From Sipunculus nudus (taxonomy: Eukaryota; Annelida; Sipuncula; Golfingiida; Sipunculidae), in contig CM049322.1 in the NCBI GenBank assembly GCA_026874595.1, forward strand, positions 10,126,400 to 10,190,399: 64,000 nt of DNA. The letters run 5' to 3'. The stretch's first letter is position 1. The number at the start of each line of letters is the position of its first letter. The notes under the pieces are model-generated. The model saw nothing but the letters and a program-made list of their open reading frames with translations, was not told the DNA's origin and ran no database searches. Shown here in pieces: positions 11,986 to 23,861 of this stretch. Made by a program: the position numbers and the translations under genes.

Positions 11986-12770
11986 ATCAGGTGAAACCAT
12001 AATTCTTTTTTTTCAAGTTTTTTTTTTCTAAATATAGGTTTATACGCAACAGTACAAAATGAACTTAATTGAGAAACTTCTATCACATCACATGCCATAA
12101 GGACTAAAACTGATATCATGCACATTATGAAATACTCCTTAATAAGTATTTTTTATATATCAATACCTATTAAACAATGCCAAAAAATGACACTGAATTT
12201 TCATTTGAGACTGTGTCACATATTAGTGTCCTCATCAACATTTAACTCATAACCTACAAAATATGCATATATTTGACTTTCATCACATTTATCACATTTC
12301 TTTTTTTTTATTATTGATGTGTTACTGTGTACAGGAATTCATATATGATTATAGGTAACAAATTTTATCACCTATATTAGCAACTAAATGGATCATCAGT
12401 TCATATTTTTATGTTTCATTATTATTTTGGTAACACTTTGTGCAGCCTTACATTTAACTGTGGCACTTACATTTACATGTACCGTATTGTATACTCTGTT
12501 GAACATTATGACCCGTATCATTTATACTTGCATTTAACAGTTAGTTTGGTCATAGACATTTTACTTTAATTCTTTTTTACTTAACTTTATTTTCAGTTTC
12601 TCTTTTGGCATTCATTGATTCATGGCAGTTAGCCCCACATTCATTCTCACTGTATAGACACTCACCAGAGGGCGTGTATGAAGGTTTGGAGTGTAAAGCA
12701 TTTTGGCCTTCCATCCCAGAGAGTTAGCTTGTCAGGTTTATGATAACACAGTCAGCAAGAATGTGTGGTG

Positions 12771-12815
<45 letters not shown>
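11986..12815. other. Non-coding DNA ending in (TA)n
   Basis: No gene is recognised. A (TA)n tract at about 12776-12815 is the left flank of the following hAT-like element. Confidence 0.6.
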
Positions 12816-12818
<3 letters not shown>

Positions 12819-13718
12819 TGGTTGGCCGATCATCGTTTTTTTTTTTCGAAAGTCAGTCGGTTCGCTGCCATTTTCAAGCGCTCGATTACGAAAGGCAACT
12901 ATCGATTACATCATACTCATGATTGTTTTTACCAGGTGTCTTGAAGTTATAGGCAAAAATTACTCTTCCATTTTTTACAACATTCCGCGCTTCATATATT
13001 GAGTCTGTGTTCCCAAATAAACTGCATGTATAACTGAGTATGACACGGTAGATGAGAGAACGGAGGACTTGTTAAACCTCTGTGAACTGGCAGGGAGCCG
13101 CAGAATAAGCGGAGAGTTTTCTAACGAGATATTCATTGCAAAATATTGATATATGAGGAAAAAATGCTCCATAGGGCTCCAGGCAAATGCCAATTTTGCA
13201 AGATTCTCTTAGAAATAATCTCCTCAACTGATGTCAGGTGCCGCTGCCGCATGAGTAATTATATTTTTTAACTTTCAATTACTTATTTTTTTATTTTACA
13301 CCAAAAATTAAATTGCCCTGTTATTTATCTGGCAGGCCTTCGAAACCGGTATGCATGTCGGTAGTCATCATAATTGTTATAAAATGAAATTCCTGGTGGT
13401 GAAGTTAAAATGATACGCGGGAGGATTCATGAGGGCCAGCAAGCAGATGTCCTGGACTGTGGTTTAATTATTGATTACTATAATTAATTAAAATGAAACT
13501 TTGAATAGCATATCTTAGTGATAAAAGGAAAATAAAAAAAAGGAAAAAACTTCTTTTCGTCGGGTAGAATTACTAAGACATGCCGGCTGGGTTAAGAGAG
13601 TACAGTTTCACAGATAATTGCACATTTCTTTATATTTGTCTGAACCGATTAATAATCGATCATCGATCGGTTTGCCCAAACCGATGATCGATTATGAAAA
13701 AGGAACCGACTCCCACCA

Positions 13719-13721
<3 letters not shown>
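12816..13721. mobile_element. Non-autonomous hAT-like element inserted in a (TA)n tract
   Basis: A 906-bp segment starts TAGTGGTTGGCCGATCATCG and ends, read on the complement, TAGTGGTGGGAGTCGGTTCC. Such TAGTGGTGG ends are typical of hAT transposons. Both flanks are (AT)n, so the 8-bp target duplication fits ATATATAT (12808-12815 and 13722-13729) but cannot be proved. Near the right end is a long inverted repeat with arms around CGATCGGTTTG and CAAACCGATGATCG (about 13655-13695). No transposase is present. Confidence 0.7.
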
Positions 13722-13787
<66 letters not shown>

Positions 13788-13869
13788 AAAGGGTATAGTG
13801 AACCAGTGGGCAGTGAACCACTTTTCTGTGTATACCCTTTTCATCTATAAAACAGAGTTAGCATGGTTA

Positions 13870-13919
<50 letters not shown>

Positions 13920-16144
13920 ACAGTTGTTGAAAATAAACATCAGTTAAAATCAGTGTGTTACTTATTTACTCTTTCCGATCTTCTTGTTTGCGGTGTTTAA
14001 CTGTTTGTATATGTGTTTGTGGGTCAAGGGTCTCATCTGGAAATTAATACTACTCCAAAAATGTTTATAGTTATTAAATTTATTCAAAACAGTGGAGATA
14101 AATGTTGCCTTTTGAGTATATAGTAAATATTTGATTTTCATCCGAATTTTTCAGCAATATATTCTTTGTTTAAGTGTTTCATGAGTAGAGAGTATATCAC
14201 AACATGAATAATCTTCTACAAAACATTTACTTCTGAAGTGTCCATCCTTTAGTTCATTGATAACTCACTATAAGTAGGCGGGTCCCGCATTTGTAGGAAT
14301 CCAGCTAGAGTAGTCATTGTTCCCTTTTCATATACGTGGGGGCCCCCGCGCTGGTCCCCAATACGGATATTTGACATCAGCAGGGTTGGATTTTTGCGGG
14401 AGCGCGCATGCGGATGCCACATGTATATATGAGTAGCAGGTCTGTGCCAATGTCGTTTGGAAAGAAAAGGAGGCTGACAGAGCCTATAAGGCAGCATCAA
14501 AGGAAAAACGACTAGTCTTCACGGAGATACGGCCCGAGGCCAGCTCTAGGTAAAGTGTGACAGGAATTAGCCACAATGTATGCCTGCTTCAATATGCCTC
14601 ACAAGCTAGTCGTGGTATCACTGAATATTGACTTAAAACATTACACTAAAATATAAAAAAAAAAAAATGATTATAGTGCATGCGTTTTTCACAACTAGTG
14701 GGTGATCGGCATGCGGGGTACCCGCACATGTGAAAAGGGGCTCACGCATGCGGGGACCCTCGCGGTTCCAGCACGGTTCCCGCACTGCATGTATTGAAAG
14801 ACAGCCTAAGTGATAGCAAACAAATGACTGGGGCTTGCATTCCTACATTCTACATGCATTTATGAAATTTTCATCAACTTTCGTTTGAGATTTAATTTAA
14901 AATTTTTTTAGTTGAATTCTTTCACACACGCCGACACAAGACACTTTTTAATCGGCTAATAATGTTAGATTACAAAATCCTAAACCGTGTTATGTTGTTT
15001 CTTTATTGCTAAATTTGGAAGCGTTTCATTCTATAAATAAAAATGAAAATAGCATTTTATAATAGAAAGACAACTGATACAATTATAATAAGATCGCGCG
15101 TTTTAGAGACCTGGGGCATGGATTATTACAAATGTCTTTGTATCCGGAAAAAAACGGGTTGATCCGAATTCATAAATGTGTATCGGCGGCTGCGAACCCT
15201 CGTCTGAAAATACCTTACGTGGCGTACGTTTCGCCTGTAGCGGCGTACCTCCTTTTGAGGGAATCCCAAAAATTCTATATTCTTTTTTTTTGGCGGTGTA
15301 CCTCCAGGTTTACCACGTGGGGAAATTAGAAGTCTGTATTCTAAGGAAGCAAGCCTCCGCCTTATGGGGGTTCCTGTGGTCAGATACTCCCAAAAGCTTG
15401 TTGGCATTCGGCGCAAATTCACAGGCTGTTTCGTGCACAAGTGCCTCTACATTTGTGGATGTTCCTATATGGTGTTTCTGAATCATCTGTCGGATTCACA
15501 CCATAAAACCATAATAAAGTGTATATGGACGGGTAGAGAGGAATTTGCCTTTAAATATGAGTTGTTTTTTTTATACTAAATGGGGCATGTATATCTATAC
15601 ACATTGTTTTGTATGAGACTCGTCTTTTTCTTTTTTTTTTTGTTCTTTTTTTTTTTAACTCGACGGGACCTCCTACAGATAACACGGCGTGCGCATTGGC
15701 CTGGCACAGACTAGTTGTGTTAATTATGAAAAATGGCTCCAAAGATCAGCCGAACTGCACATTGGCCTAATTGGTTTATTTATAATACATATACAGTACA
15801 CACACATTTCAGGGAATGCACACACGATCATTATTTCCTCAGAGATGCGACTTTGGGTATGTTTACAAAGAGGTAAAACATTACGACAATATACCTGTAC
15901 TGGAGTTTCAGTTTAACCCTTTGAGACCAACGCTTATAAATTTTGCTGATATCGACCATTCTCTAGTTTCCTGAGAATTGAAATTAATCATGATATATAT
16001 TTAACCCGTACTATCTTGTAAACGACAGGAGCTAGCGTCACTGAAGTTTAAATAAAATAATTTATATGTAAAACTGACGGATTTAGCTTTATTGTTAGCT
16101 ATCTTCATTGACTTAAATATTACAGAAAAAGAAACGGTTAAAAA
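13722..16144. other. Non-coding interval with (TA)n tracts and GC-richer patches
   Basis: (TA)n runs lie at 13722-13785 and about 13874-13916. GC-richer patches at about 14260-14420 and 14700-14790 contain GCGGG/CATGCGGGG motifs, including the self-complementary GCGGGGTACCCGC. A CpG-richer patch spans about 15090-15470. ORFs on both strands there look non-natural and match nothing I recognise. Confidence 0.5.
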
Positions 16145-16690
16145 GTTTTAGGACGATTGTTACAAGAAGTACTTTATCGGGAAGTCTACACGGGTAGCGC
16201 TGCAGTCAATGTAAAGTTGTTGTCGCTTGATGGAAAAAAATCATGTAATTTGTTGGATTTCGCAAAAGCGGGGCGTCCTCTAGTAGTGAACTTTGGAAGC
16301 TGCATCTGACCACCGTTTATGGCGAAATTAGCAGAGTTTAAGCAGCTCATGAAAGATTTTGCCGACTCAGCTGAATTCGTCATAGTATACAGCAGAGAAG
16401 CCGACAGATGAATTTAATCTGAAATCAGTAAAATATAAAATCCGGGATCACCGTGCATTGGAAGTACGATTAGCAGCCAACCAGCTTCTGACTGAACAGG
16501 ACCCTCCGTGTCCTCTACTTTCAAATACAATGGAAGATGTAGTAAATTTAATATACGGGGCCATACCCGATCGGCTTGCCTTGATACAAAATGGCCACCT
16601 GGTTATTACGGCTATAGCGGGCCGTTTTGGTACTTAATCCCAGAGGTGCGAAAACGGTTGGTGATAAACCTTGCGAGGTCTCAGTTATAA
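16145..16690 (+). pseudogene. Deiodinase pseudogene B, 5'-truncated and frameshifted
   Basis: The frame opens at VLGRLLQEVLYREVYTG, matching the middle of locus F. It runs through NFGSCI-TGA-PPFMAKLAEF (TGA 16307-16309) and then meets a premature TGA at 16409-16411. Alignment to EAHPTD in the relatives points to a 5-base deletion just before this stop. A second frame continues (YKIRDHRALEVRLAANQLL to IQNG), and a further shift near 16600 returns to PGYYGYSGPFWYLIPEVRKR and a TAA at 16688-16690. The N-terminal membrane anchor is missing, and upstream is a stop and unrelated DNA. Closest to locus F. Clearly non-functional. Confidence 0.9.
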
Positions 16691-17104
16691 TCTTATAGCT
16701 GTAACAATGTTACACGAAGAGTGGCATAAAGGGGAATTTTCTAACGTCTTATTATGTCATTTTCCATTTTTATCAATAACGTAAGATTATAAAGTGAACT
16801 GCTTATTGTTGTCTTCATTTTATTCAGCAAGAAAACAGTTCCCCGCCCGGCTGTAGCAAAAAAAAGCTCAATGCAACATCCTCTGTTAGATAGTTCCTCA
16901 GCATGTTAGCAAAATATGTGTTATAATCTGACATGTGGCAGAGCTGCAGCGACCAGAAATAATTTAATTATAAAGAGTGCTACGTTTTTCCCCAGTATCT
17001 GGACAATATAATTCTGGTGGAGGGGTGAGAGTGGAGGATGAGCCAGATTGTCGATTATCTATGTTTATATCCATATAGTCTCAAATACTAATACACAGAT
17101 ACAA
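16691..17104. other. Non-coding spacer
   Basis: Flank of pseudogene B. No poly(A) tract, gene or clear repeat is recognised. Confidence 0.5.
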
Positions 17105-18112
17105 CATATACTAATAATAATAATAAAAATAATAATAATATAGTATTTATATAGCGCCAAAATTCTCCGATGGTCGGACTCACAGCGCAGTTCACACACA
17201 CACACATACTCGCATACACTTTCATGGAAATCTACTCTCTGTGCTTGACCCAGAAAAAAAAATGGATATTAATTACCAAAAGCTTGACGAAAGAGATACG
17301 TTTTTAAATTAGTTTTAAATGATACAAGAGTTGGAGATTTTCTAAGTGTAATGGGTAGTGAATTCCAAACTTTTGGGGCTATGAAACGGAAGGACCGTTC
17401 ACCGATTTTCATATTACACTTAGGTACTTTAAGAAGATTTCCGCCAGCCGAGCGCAGCGTCGCAAAGGTCGATAGGTTATTATTTTTTCCGTCAAATATG
17501 ATGGCTGTGAGTCATCAAAATGGCGGTAAACAAAAACAACAATTTTGTATTGTATACGGTATTTGACGGGAAGCCAATGGAGCTGTTTGAGCAGCGGGGT
17601 GACGTGGTCGGCCTTACGCTTCTTAAGAATGAGACGCGCCGCATTATTTTGGACCATCTGTAGCCGCGACACTTGCTCTGCAGGTAGCCCAGCAAAAACT
17701 GAATTACAATAATCCAGGCGAGATATTACTGTGGCGCAAATAATCCGACAGCACGCATTACTAGAGAGAAAAAGGCCGGATTGAAGCTATACGGCGGAGT
17801 TCGAGAAAGGCCGCACGACATATACTACTAATATAATCATGCATTGAAAGATTACGATCAATCTTAACACCTAGATACTTCACTGTATTTTGAAAAGGAA
17901 CAGTGCAGCCCCCAGTGCTAATAGACTCACTGTCAGTCATCCTTAGAAGGGGTTTAGATCCGACAGGCATAATTTCAGTCTTGTCAGTATTCAATTTAAG
18001 TTTGTTGCTGGTCATCCATGATAGTATATCCTCGATACAAGCTTGTATACTTAACTGGACAGAGCTGAACTCACCTGGTTTACTACTATGAATATTACTC
18101 ATTATGTATGGC
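17105..18112 (-). mobile_element. CR1/L2-like non-LTR retrotransposon, 5'-truncated
   Basis: On the minus strand an open frame from 18102 to 17761 carries the end of a reverse transcriptase domain, including WMTSNKLKLNTDKTEI and VKYLGVKIDRNLSMHDYI. After a frameshift near 17760, the conserved C-terminal part continues: ISRLDYCNSVFAGLP, VQNNAARLI, HVTPLLKQLHWLPVKYRI (down to about 17430). These motifs are typical of CR1/L2-type elements. The 3' end is a (TAATAA)n microsatellite at about 17110-17145, as is common in these clades. Frame breaks and 5' truncation show a dead copy. Confidence 0.9.
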
Positions 18113-19917
18113 GGATTGAAATCAAGATAACACCTTAGAATAATATATGTAAATATTTTTTTCTTTTAGTTTTTACGAATTTTGTTAATTGTCATGATAA
18201 ATCACACACCACACAGAGATATTGGGGTTATCTCTTTTGGCGAGTGAACGAGAGGCAAATTAAAGGGGTAATACTATATATAATGTCATAATGTCTTCTT
18301 CTAAGTCTATGGTCATATTGTCTACTTTTACCTCTATGTTTATATGCATGCCATACTTTACCAGCGGTATGCTCATAATTTCAAAGTGAGGCCTGTGACT
18401 GGCATTTAGTGTGTTCGCAAAATGGAAGCCCTCACGGGCGGTTTCGAAAAACTGTGAGAAAAAGATAAAACTGCACGATTACATGGAATATGGCGCGGGA
18501 ATATGACACGAAAGTACTCTGAACACAGTAGTCAGGCGAAAATATATCTGCAAAGAGATCATAATGGCAGGAGGATGTGTGTATGCAAAATTTATAGGAG
18601 ATTAACACTTTTTTGTCCACGCCCAAATTCTCGAATTAACGTAGTATTATATAATATAATAATATATATATTATTCTATAAAATAAGTTATAATTTCTTT
18701 TATATCATGTTATACATAACAATAAATGATACCGGCATGAAAGCCAACGGTTCTTTTACCTGCACGGGAGATAATGAGGGCATTCGATTTAAACTGGTGT
18801 TCTGGATTTCGATACCTGATTATTTATTCTCTTTCGTTGCATGTGAATTAACCAGACGTGCAAATAAAATGATTTGATTATGAGACGAAAATGATTTGAT
18901 CATGAGGCATTTGTAACTATCCCCATTTCGTAAAAACATTACAAATATCTGCTGTGAAATATTTAATAACTGATTCATTTAAAACCTGCTAATTTTACGG
19001 ATAAACTCTTGCACATTCAATGTGACGTTTGCTCATGAAGTTGCTCTAATTCTTAGTCTATTTTGTAACAAACGGGTACTGGATGAATCACATTAATTTA
19101 TAGCCCCCCCCCCCCCCCATCGTGCCCTGATGATTGACACATTTAATTGTTTGACAAAGTCACATTAATTGCTCACTCTCAACAAAATGATTAAGCAATA
19201 AGATATGATATGACTAAGCATGCTCTCTACCCCGGCACACGAAACCAGAACACTCATTGTCAGCGAGTCAGGTGTCTCTACAGCTTTGTGAGGATGGTCT
19301 TTTATTTGGATAAATCGACATCACATAATATATGTTGTACACAAGAGCGGTCTCCTTAAACAAACTGATAACATGGTCAAGTAGTAACCAGTTGGTTTCT
19401 TACACATAGCCTTTATTGGGTAGCTTAGGTCTGGCTTTTCTACGCTTTATTTTACCAGCTGCCTTCCGGCACAGGTCAGGCAACCCCGCCCAAGGCGGCT
19501 CAGCTTGGCTTATCAGAGTACAAACATACGGCAACTGCTAAAAGGCGCTGGGCTTTCAGATCCTTATGTTGAGTTCACGCAAGTGGAAACCAATGGATTA
19601 TGAAACATTTTAGTTAATAAAAGTCACAGTTATAACTTTATATATATATATATATAGGTACTAACGGTTGACGCGAAAAAGGAACCCAATGAAACCCTAG
19701 AAAATTGAAACACCGCGAAAATGCAGCCTCGCTGATATAAAGGCGTCCTCAGTACACATCAACAACAGCATAAGTGAATATATTTATTACTATTTTGTTA
19801 CTAATATGTTTTATTACTGATTTGTTGGATGGGTTCCTATGGATCTGGATCTGAAAAAAAATTATTCTTCAAAATATAAACAGATTTAATGTTACTGGAA
19901 TGGAAGGTGCCTTTGAT

Positions 19918-19979
<62 letters not shown>

Positions 19980-20152
19980 CTCACACACTTCTCTATATAT
20001 ACCAACTGGGTGGGTATATTTTCTGTATTGTTATGATGGCCGTCAGGTCATGTGTCTATATGTACGTATATCATGACCGACTCATGGATGGCTGAATGTG
20101 ATTCTTGAAATGAGCATCTTTATGGTGCATTAATGGTTTACTTAGATTTTAT
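18113..20152. other. Non-coding interval with C run and compound microsatellite
   Basis: No gene is recognised. A C run lies near 19105-19118 and (TC)n(TA)n at 19921-19979. A TATAAA-like box near 19736 followed by TCAGTAC could be a core promoter by chance. No downstream gene supports it. Confidence 0.5.
19921..19979. repeat. Compound (TC)n(TA)n microsatellite
   Basis: About 38 bases of TC are followed directly by TA. Three further compound tracts in the window have the same order on this strand. Confidence 0.95.
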
Positions 20153-20485
20153 CTAATTTCCCAGTAACCATTTACGCACAATTTGAACTGAGTAACAAAA
20201 CGGTCCTCTGTAACTATAGTATCGGAGGTGACCATTATGTGTGATTGTCAAACGTTCTGGCATAGCGCAATATTTTTAATCACCCTCGTTTTGAATAATT
20301 TGTACATGTAATTGACATAGTAGGTTTCCTTCCGCGACGATCGTGAAGGCGAACAGACGTTTATCTAATGTTTAATGATCCCGGATTTTATGTCTACCTA
20401 AATCTAATCTCCAGCCATTGGTCGGATGGGCTTCTATGATGTAAATAGAGATGAAATTAGCAGAGCTAGCAACATCTCTCGTCAG
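20153..20485 (-). pseudogene. Deiodinase pseudogene C (C-terminal fragment)
   Basis: Found by homology to locus F; no long ORF is present. Minus-strand translation gives RDVASSANFISIYIIEAHPT, then RHKIRDH, an in-frame stop, TLDKRLFAFTIVAEGN, another stop, and then PERLTITHNGHLRYYSYRGP and FCYSVQIVRKWLLGN ending at a TAG at 20153-20155. Upstream of RDVASSAN the DNA reads TTGCACCTGACGAGAGATG. Compared with F, TGCACCTGAC (Cys-Thr-Sec) appears joined directly to the later GAGAGAT segment, with about 40 bases lost. Stops and the deletion rule out function. Confidence 0.88.
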
Positions 20486-20850
20486 GTGCAAATGCTGTAT
20501 TCATATATATTGTTTTTCAGATAATTATATTTGAAAGGAACATTGAATTTTATATTGAATTACCTGTTTGACTATGCCGTTTCAGGGACAAATCTTATAT
20601 ATATCTCAAGTTAATTTCCCGGGATATCAATGTGTTCAGTTGACCGAGGCATCTGAGAAACGTGCTGTAATTATCTCATATATACTATGAATTATGCACA
20701 GCATATCTCTCTAATGAGATAGCATTATCCAAACTCTAACTAGATATACTCATAATAGCCTTACGATCAATTCTGGAAATGAATTTGTACTGTTTATTGA
20801 GACCCCTTAGAAAGTGTAGCTACTACGTTATGTCTAATATTAAAGGGGGC

Positions 20851-21035
20851 CAATCACATATTTGCCCTTTATAAACTAAAGGCTATTCCTTTGAGCTTCT
20901 ACAAAATAGGCCAGAAAACGTAGATATCACCGCACACAGGCTACTTGTTTTGTTTATAATATCTTGAGGCCCGCCAAATAATCTAAACAAATTTTACACG
21001 GGCATCTGACGGCCAGTCAGAAAAGCCAAAGCTAT
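20851..21035 (+). repeat. Dispersed repeat, copy 1 (partner at 49678-49890)
   Basis: Shares diverged blocks in the same order with 49678-49890: TTAAAGGG..CCAATCAC, CCGCACACAGG, TTTATAATAT, GGCCCGCCAAATAATC and GGGC(A/G)TCTG. Non-coding; family not identified. Confidence 0.65.
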
Positions 21036-21398
21036 GCAAATGGCATTTCGCAATGAATGACCTATCTACCTCCACATATATGCAACATCATTAATATATA
21101 CACGGAGAAAGCCAGAAATCCGATAATTTTTTTAAAGGAAGATAAATGGGCATTTCTAATGAGTCGTCTGTTGTATATTGGGGAGTTGCCAGTATTTTAT
21201 AATTTGTTTTTCCTATAAGTTTTCTTTTATGGCTTATCCTTTTAAATACTTTTATTTTGTAGTTGGTTCATTAATCGATCTCTTTCTTTAGTATCTGAAC
21301 ATATTTTATTTTATCTTAACATATACTTATTCTTAGTGCCTGGCTGTATTATGTGGCATCGGGTAGAACACACAAGGTGAACCGAGAGTATACTGGCC

Positions 21399-21469
<71 letters not shown>

Positions 21470-21648
21470 AGACCTAACTTTTTTTACAAATCGTATAACT
21501 ATTTTCTTCTAAGATCTAATGAAATTTACCAATTTCGAGTTTTCCTCTTTATATACAATTCTGAGATAATTATTTTACATTGTATAAAGTGTAAATATTT
21601 TCATGTAAGCCTTAAAATGGATTAGAATTCCAATATATGCAATGCACA

Positions 21649-21712
<64 letters not shown>

Positions 21713-21720
21713 AAGCTAAT

Positions 21721-21830
21721 CTAACCTTCCATAATCCGAACCCACACCTAAACCGAACATAGTCTTAAACCAAAACCTAACCTAAAATCTAAACGTAACC
21801 TAACCCTAACCATAACGATATTTTTCTAAA
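21721..21830. repeat. Degenerate CCTAA-rich stretch
   Basis: Repeated short AACCTAA/CTAACC words (for example CGTAACCTAACCCTAACCAT) resemble a decayed telomere-like or simple repeat next to a (TA)n(TG)n tract. No regular period was seen. Confidence 0.5.
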
Positions 21831-23112
21831 ATCGTGCTTGCATGCAGGAGAATAAAGATGCATCTTCTTCCCGAATACACAGTCTGAGCATAAAGGATAT
21901 TTTTTTCGTGAACCGTTCGGTGTATTACGTTCCTCGTGAAGTATAAGGTAAGGAAATATTAATTTACCAAGAAACTAATTTAAGTTCAAAGATGCATGTT
22001 TTTTCCCTGTTCTTATGCTGAAACAAACATTACAGATGCAGACAGGGAGACATGAAAATAGACAGGATGTTATGAAGGAAAAAAAAAACACAATGCACAG
22101 TCTTGCATTATACTGTGTTTAATTCCGTATAAAAGTTCAGAATAAAAAAATAATAACTGTGCCACCGTCACCTCTTGTATTCGAATGCTTATTTCATAGG
22201 CATTGCCTTTCAGCCATTGCAATATTTAAATGTTCGTGTTGTATCCACACAGAATTAGAACATCTTTACATACTCTCTGTGGATGAGGAAGGACATGAAT
22301 GTTGCTTCGAAAATTACAATATGAGTACTGAGACATTGTGTCTAACTGCTCTGACGCCCATCAACAGCACACATATTAAACAAAAATGATGGTAATGTAA
22401 CTTTAAAATTAGAAACAATAAAGCAAGAAATATTCTTTTACAAGCAAGACAAGAAAATTATTAGCAAAAGAACTGACGTTTATTGTTTTAATTCTTTTTC
22501 CGTCATATGCTCTTTCTTGTGAGTAAAAGACTTTTATCTTACTAAACGAACCCCCCCCTCCCCCCCTAAAAGGATAAGATCAGTTAAATACGGTACATAA
22601 ATTTTAATATAAGCATATATAAACGTATATTACATTGATGCATTCACAATTACTAGGAAACGGATACATTCAATTAAGGTAAATTTAAAATAATCTAAAG
22701 TGACTAAAACGCACGTGTTTTTCTTATGTTTATTAATTTAAGTTGATTTAAATATATAGTATTTAATGTCTATCTGCCTTTGTTTGAACAGGCTATATAG
22801 TATATATACATTGCTTTTCACTTGCACACCGTGGGCGTAGAAATATATCCATTATAACTTCCTCTGGTCAATATAGCAAGCAGTGAGAATATATTAAATA
22901 GGGAAATTTCTTGTAATAAAACTTGCACTGATATATTTACAAATAAATATGTAAATATTTACATGTGTAAAAGCTCTTAGTGATAATTAACTGAAACTTC
23001 CTTGGGTACTCTAAGTAAGCGGTAACTCCTTACTACGGATATATTCATTTGTCGCTGAAAACAGATTGGACTGTTAAACATGAAAATCATGTTCATTTTG
23101 ACTGAGCTGCTG

Positions 23113-23861
23113 TTAAACAGTTTTACTCAGGTAGTCACGGACAGAAGCCAACCCTGAACTCGATCCCATCTTCTCTCCCAAACAAACCACATATCCATCC
23201 TTGATAACAACAAGGCGTTCTGGAAATCCCCCATTAGCGAGGCAAGCTTCGTTCTTCAGTGTCCAAGACCACAGGACATTTTAAATCTTGAGCAGTTAAA
23301 ACCTTGGCAGCTGTCATGCGGTCTGACATTGACTGATGAGTTTTCATTTTGAATGGATTGGACTTCATAACCCAACCGTCTATAGGATGAGCCTCCCTGA
23401 CATAGACGGCGACAAAATCGGCAGAGCAAGTAAATTCTCCCACGAGCTGCTTAAACTCTACCAATTCCGCCATAAATGTGGGTCAGGAACAGCTACCAAA
23501 GCATATCACCAGAGGGCGCCCTGGACGAGAAAAAACTGAGAAGATTCATTGTCTCCATCCCATCATATGACGTCACTGTTATGTCAGGAGCTGGTCCTCC
23601 AGTATAATCCTCCATGTAGAAAATATCTTGAAATACCATCTTGAAGAGAACCTTCAGCCCTTCCCAGGTTTGGCAATTAACGAAATCTTCAGGATCCATG
23701 TTCAGTCGGTCTAACTTCATTTTCTTCATTTCACTTGATAAAATGCTTTTCGTTAATGGTGGTACAATCAAGGAAGCAATTCGCATGACAGGCCAAGTTA
23801 CTACGATCGCCAGCGTCAAGAGCAGTATCTTCACTTTCTGGATAATTCTTTCGCATTGCAT
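23113..23861 (-). pseudogene. Iodothyronine deiodinase D, nearly full length with two frameshifts
   Basis: Starts at the ATG 23861-23859. Residues about 8-35 form a hydrophobic anchor (KILLLTLAIVVTW), and the deiodinase frame runs to NLLSFF. A run of six A at 23530-23535 (T on the coding strand) holds one base too many. Dropping one T restores LLSFSRPGRPLVICFGSCS-TGA-PTFMAEL, with the TGA at 23483-23485 (about residue 126). EAHPIDGW follows. After VVLDT a second indel near 23260 shifts the frame: two bases appear lost, after which NEACLANGGFPERLVVIKDG continues to a TAA at 23113-23115. All family motifs except these two points are intact. It is either a young pseudogene or a real gene with two sequence errors. 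Closest to locus E. Confidence 0.88.
23483..23485 (-). other. TGA selenocysteine codon of deiodinase D
   Basis: Read on the minus strand as TGT-TCC-TGA-CCC-ACA-TTT (Cys-Ser-Sec-Pro-Thr-Phe). The active-site selenocysteine codon is kept even though the frame is broken on both sides. Confidence 0.85.

Larger units (their letters stand above)
20486..23112. other. Non-coding interval between deiodinase loci C and D
   Basis: Holds a dispersed repeat at about 20851-21035, (TA)n at about 21403-21465 and 21662-21698, and a CCTAA-rich stretch at about 21721-21830. A short plus-strand frame at about 22252-22389 after CCACACAG encodes LEHLYILSVDEEGHECC and onward to TGA. It could be a terminal exon, but nothing supports it further. 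Confidence 0.45.

Noticed and set aside
19736-19760. TATAAAGG plus TCAGTAC core promoter
   Set aside because: No gene downstream; likely chance in AT-rich DNA.
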